NCBI RefSeq assembly: GCF_019039035.1
Contig: NZ_JAHNZT010000001.1
Span: 124,001-188,000 of the forward strand
Source: Citreicoccus inhibens
GTDB lineage: Bacteria; Myxococcota; Myxococcia; Myxococcales; Myxococcaceae
Direction: 5' to 3'
Length of the DNA stretch: 64,000 nucleotides
A program made the translations under genes and the position numbers. The notes beneath the pieces were generated by a model. The model was given only the letters and a program-made list of their open reading frames with translations, had not been told where the DNA came from and searched no databases. Below, piece after piece: positions 61,059 to 64,000 of this stretch. Position 1 is the first letter of the stretch; each line of letters opens with the position of its first letter.

Positions 61059-61421
61059 TCAAGGGGATGTGGCGGGCCCAGCACTGAGCTGTTGCCTCAG
61101 GGTGGCGTCGTCCACGAGCCCCCAACGCTCGATGAGCCTGCCGTCGGGTGTGAACCGCAGGATGTCGATGACGGAGTAGGAGATGGGGCGACCAGCGCGC
61201 CCGGGCTTCATGTTGGGGTCGGGGTTGTGGTCGACGACGTCCGGAAGCATGAGATCATCGAGCAGCGCGACATTGTCCGTGTGGATGGCCATCTCGAGCC
61301 TCGCGTAGAAATGCCGCGCGGCGGCCTTGGGGTCGGTCGTCACAGCGGAGGTCCTTTCGATTCGAGGCGTGGCACACGCAGGCATCAGGAGGAAGCAGCA
61401 CAGCAGCAGGGTGCGCAGCAT
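61059..61421 (-). CDS. Shortened SnoaL-like lipoprotein
   Basis: 120 aa from ATG 61421, starting a lipoprotein signal (LLLCCFLLMPAC). The N-terminal half matches SnoaL/ester-cyclase proteins (AARHFYARLEMAIHTDNVAL and LMLPDVVDHNPDP). The C-terminal half (ILRFTPDGRLIERWGLVDD) matches their last strand. The middle about 45-50 residues normally between these parts are missing, so the alpha+beta barrel is probably incomplete. It may be inactive or have a new role. Confidence 0.8.
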   Translation of the reverse strand: MLRTLLLCCFLLMPACATPRIERTSAVTTDPKAAARHFYARLEMAIHTDNVALLDDLMLPDVVDHNPDPNMKPGRAGRPISYSVIDILRFTPDGRLIERWGLVDDATLRQQLSAGPATSP

Positions 61422-61487
61422 GCGCCACACTGTGTCCACGGCCAGCCCACCCGTCTTGTACGAATCCAACACGCCAGGGCCCCACGC

Positions 61488-62708
61488 TCAGGGCAGTGCC
61501 GGCAACAGAAGCAGGGGCGTGAAGTCAGTGACCGGGGGTGCGCCCCAACGCAACGCTCGTCCACGGCCCAGGCGATGCACCCGGCCCGAGTCCTCCAGCG
61601 TCGCCAGGGAGCGCTGAACGGTCCGCTGGCTTGCCCCCAGCGCGAGCGCGAGCGCAGAGGTCGACCAGTGCTCTCCGTCCGCCAGCAACGCCAACACCGC
61701 CGCGTCCGGACCCTCCACGGGCGGCGCGAGGAGCCGCACCTCCTGTGCCCCCTTCAATGACAGACTGAATCCCTCGGGCGTCGCGCGAACCTCCGCGAGA
61801 CTTCGCAACAACGTGCGCAACCGCCCCAGCTCGACTCGCAGCCGGGCTCGATGCGTGGCGTTCGCGGTCTTCACCCCGAAGGCATTCGCAATCAACACGT
61901 CTCGCCCCGCCCCACCCGGCCACGCCTCCGCCAAGGCGCGGAGCAACTCGAACAACACCGGCCGCGAAGCCAGCACCACCGTGTCCTGCCCCTGACGCAC
62001 GAGACGCCGACACCCGTCCACCACGAACTGCCCCGAGGCGAGCACCGCCTCCACATCCTGCAAGCCCAGCGGCCGGGCGCTGCCCTTCTCCAGGAGCCGC
62101 GCGGCGGGCATCACCAGGACTCGCTCGGCGTGCTCGAACTCCGCCCGGAGCGCGGGGATGCGGGCGCGCGTCGCGGCGGCCCGGCCTCGGTCCAAGGCCC
62201 GGCGTGCGCTCGACACCGAGCCCTGGCGCAGCGCCACTTCGAACTCCAGCAGGCCCGCCACCGCCACGGCCATCGCCGAGGCACCATGAGACTCCAGCGC
62301 GTCGAGCGTCCGCGCGGCCTCGTCGATTCGCCCCAGCAGCAGCGCCCGCCGTGCCTGGAGCAATCGGGCGTAGCGCGCGTTGTCCGCGTCGCCGAGCTCC
62401 GTGAACGTGCGCAGCGCGGCGGCCAGCGCGCGGTCCGGGCCCTTCAGCTCCCGCGCCGCGAGCGCCACCTCCGCCTCGGCCAGCGCACAGCGCGCCCGCG
62501 CCAGCACCTCCCGCGAGCCGTACGCACGCGACGCTCGGCGCAACAGCTGGCTCGCCTTGGAGAAGTCCCCCAACTGCGCCATCGCCACGCCCCGCAGCGC
62601 GAGCGCCTCCGCGTCCTCACGCAGGGCCACGCGCTTGAGGGCACCCAGCGGGTCTCCCGCCCGCAGCGCCCGTGCCGCCTCGGTGATGACGCCATCCATG
62701 CCGCGCAT
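61488..62708 (-). CDS. TPR-containing HTH transcriptional regulator
   Basis: 406 aa from ATG 62708, with GGAGGG upstream; ATG 62699 is also possible. The N-terminal about 200 residues are TPR-like helices (AMAQLGDFSKASQLLRRASR, YARLLQARRALLLGRIDEAA). The C-terminal part has a SARP-like winged segment (NATHRARLRVELGRLRTLLR) and a final HTH (WSTSALALALGASQRTVQRS). Such proteins sense through TPRs and bind DNA. It is divergent from the DUF899 gene over 108 bp and may regulate it. Confidence 0.85.
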   Translation of the reverse strand: MRGMDGVITEAARALRAGDPLGALKRVALREDAEALALRGVAMAQLGDFSKASQLLRRASRAYGSREVLARARCALAEAEVALAARELKGPDRALAAALRTFTELGDADNARYARLLQARRALLLGRIDEAARTLDALESHGASAMAVAVAGLLEFEVALRQGSVSSARRALDRGRAAATRARIPALRAEFEHAERVLVMPAARLLEKGSARPLGLQDVEAVLASGQFVVDGCRRLVRQGQDTVVLASRPVLFELLRALAEAWPGGAGRDVLIANAFGVKTANATHRARLRVELGRLRTLLRSLAEVRATPEGFSLSLKGAQEVRLLAPPVEGPDAAVLALLADGEHWSTSALALALGASQRTVQRSLATLEDSGRVHRLGRGRALRWGAPPVTDFTPLLLLPALP

Positions 62709-62816
62709 CCTCGACCAGCCCTCCGAGGTTGGGAAGCCCGCCGGTTTTGTTACTCCCTCCCTCGCGCCCCCGCCCGGTACATCAGCGACCACTTCCTCAG
62801 CGGAGGTTTCACCGCA

Positions 62817-63521
62817 ATGCACGTCAAGACTGAATCGAGAAGTGAGTGGCTGGCCGCGCGCAAGGAGCTGCTCGCCAAGGAGAAGGCCCTCACGCGGATG
62901 AGCGACGAGCTGAGCGCGGCTCGCCGAGAGATGCCCTGGCTGCGCGTGGACACGAACTATGTGTTCGAGGGCCCCGATGGACGCGAGACGCTCTCCCAAC
63001 TCTTCGCCGGGCGCAGCCAGCTCATCGTCTATCACTTCATGTTCGCCCCCGAGTGGGAGGCGGGCTGCCCGAGTTGCAGCTTCTGGGCGGACTCCTTCAA
63101 CGGCGTCTACGACCATGTCCAGGCGCGTGACGCGACGTTCCTCGCCATCTCGCGGGCGCCCCTGGAGCGCCTCGAGAAGTACAAGCAGCGCATGGGATGG
63201 GGATTCAAGTGGGTGTCGTCACACGACAACACCTTCAACTTCGACTTCCAGGTGTCCTTCACCCCTGATGACCGCGCGCGCGGCGTGGCCACCTACAACT
63301 ACGCCCCGCTCCAGTACGATCGGTCCGACATGCCTGGGTTCAGCGTGTTCTCGAAGGACTCCAGCGGCGCGATCTTCTACACCTACTCGACCTTCGCCCG
63401 AGGCATCGAGCGCGCGAACGCCGCCTATCAGCTCATCGACCTGCTCCCCAAGGGGCGCGATGAGGCCCCCCCGGGCCACCCCATGTTCTGGCTGCGCCGC
63501 CGAGACGAGTATGGGCGGTGA
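62817..63521 (+). CDS. DUF899-family thioredoxin-like protein
   Basis: 234 aa from ATG 62817 with GGAGG about 11 nt upstream. It has the full DUF899 pattern: ARKELLAKEKALTRMSDELS, LRVDTNYVFEGPDGRETLSQ, then GCPSCSFWADSF with a CxxC pair, and GFKWVSSHDNTFNFDFQVSF. The fold is thioredoxin-like; function is unproved, perhaps redox. The next gene overlaps its 3' end. Confidence 0.93.
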   Translation: MHVKTESRSEWLAARKELLAKEKALTRMSDELSAARREMPWLRVDTNYVFEGPDGRETLSQLFAGRSQLIVYHFMFAPEWEAGCPSCSFWADSFNGVYDHVQARDATFLAISRAPLERLEKYKQRMGWGFKWVSSHDNTFNFDFQVSFTPDDRARGVATYNYAPLQYDRSDMPGFSVFSKDSSGAIFYTYSTFARGIERANAAYQLIDLLPKGRDEAPPGHPMFWLRRRDEYGR

Positions 63522-63795
63522 GGTCAGCGTGAGGAATCACGCAGAGCGGCGCGGCGGCAAGCGCGCGTCCCTCGTCTCCCTGACGCTCGGGCTGCTGACG
63601 GCACTTCTCCCCAAGTGCCCGCTGTGCATCGCGGCGGCCCTGTCCGTGATGGGCATGACGGCAGGCATGGCTCGCATCATCGGCCTGACGCTGCGCCCCA
63701 TGGGCGCGTTGCTCGCCCTGGCCGCGCTCGGGGTCCTCTTGTACCGAGGGGTCCGCGCGCACCTCCGCGCGAAAACACAGCCACACCAGGTCTGA
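63511..63795 (+). CDS. Small membrane protein with CPLC motif
   Basis: 94 aa from ATG 63511, overlapping the DUF899 stop by 11 nt; a GTG at 63529 with GAGG upstream is an equally good start. Two hydrophobic segments are seen: LTLGLLTALLPKCPLCIAAA and RPMGALLALAALGVLLYRGV. The CPLC motif at the membrane edge recalls MerC-type metal proteins but the match is only local. It is co-transcribed with the DUF899 gene, so a shared redox or metal role is possible. Confidence 0.75.
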   Translation: MGGEVSVRNHAERRGGKRASLVSLTLGLLTALLPKCPLCIAAALSVMGMTAGMARIIGLTLRPMGALLALAALGVLLYRGVRAHLRAKTQPHQV

Positions 63796-63881
63796 CCGGG
63801 CGCCGCTCCAGCCTGCAAATGTTTCGTGGTATGCTTTGTCGGCTCGAACACCGGCGAGCGTTCCAAAACCAAGGAGCAGGC

Positions 63882-64000
63882 ATGCGAAGCATTCTGACGC
63901 GAGTGCTGGCAGCGGCGTTGCTGTGCGGGTGTGGAAGTGGGCTCACCTCCGCGGGAGATGTCGCCCCAGACGAGACGGGCGCGCCCGCGGAGGTGCGAGA
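63882..64000 (+). CDS. Lipoprotein, 3' end outside the window
   Basis: ATG 63882 follows a good RBS (AAGGAGCAGG). The visible 39 residues are a signal peptide with lipobox LLCGC and a start of mature protein rich in Gly, Asp and Glu. Nothing more can be said. Confidence 0.75.
   Translation, partial: MRSILTRVLAAALLCGCGSGLTSAGDVAPDETGAPAEVR

Overview
The base composition (GC near 70 percent), very large modular polyketide and peptide synthetases, many lipoproteins with Asp-Ala-Gly-rich linkers, a TubC-type docking domain and FHA/MORN/NHL/CotH-domain proteins all point to a myxobacterium, most likely Myxococcaceae or a close relative. This is inferred from gene style and was not tested by any search.

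Region 1 (1-18.2 kb, + strand) is the 3' half of a type I polyketide operon. Three monomodular synthases follow each other with 8-nt spacing, then a GTGA overlap: a 5'-truncated (KS)-AT-DH-MT-KR-ACP, a KS-AT-DH-KR-ACP and a KS-AT-DH-MT-KR-ACP. An ATGA overlap then couples them to a short protein made only of a TubC-type docking domain and one condensation domain. There is no thioesterase, so the chain is probably released or handed on by that stand-alone condensation domain. The two methyltransferase-bearing modules both have His in place of the ketoreductase catalytic Tyr.

Region 2 (18.3-43.7 kb) is mixed genome content: a LysR regulator divergent from an isochorismatase-like hydrolase, a fused MFS/spermidine-synthase membrane protein, a CotH lipoprotein, a TetR regulator, a two-gene operon (thioredoxin-MORN fusion, then an RHH/FHA protein), an MBL-fold hydrolase, a dimethylformamidase-beta/NHL protein, a quinone oxidoreductase, an LVIVD-propeller lipoprotein, a 2OG-oxygenase-like protein, an exported alpha/beta hydrolase, an M4 metallopeptidase with Ig-like repeats and a family B DNA polymerase.

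Region 3 (43.8-54.3 kb) carries a WYL regulator and a 7.7-kb NRPS gene, C-A-PCP-C-A-PCP-C. Its two A-PCP units lie in a nearly identical 1,891-bp direct repeat with strongly pyrimidine-biased coding. The first C domain lacks its catalytic His and the protein ends in an intact C domain. A periplasmic serine hydrolase and an AraC regulator follow.

Region 4 (54.4-64 kb) holds a sulfatase, an MgtC protein, a DUF2254 membrane protein, small lipoproteins (one a JAMM-type metalloprotease candidate), a shortened SnoaL protein, a TPR/HTH regulator, a DUF899 protein, a small CPLC membrane protein and the start of another lipoprotein. No rRNA, tRNA, CRISPR array or insertion sequence was seen.
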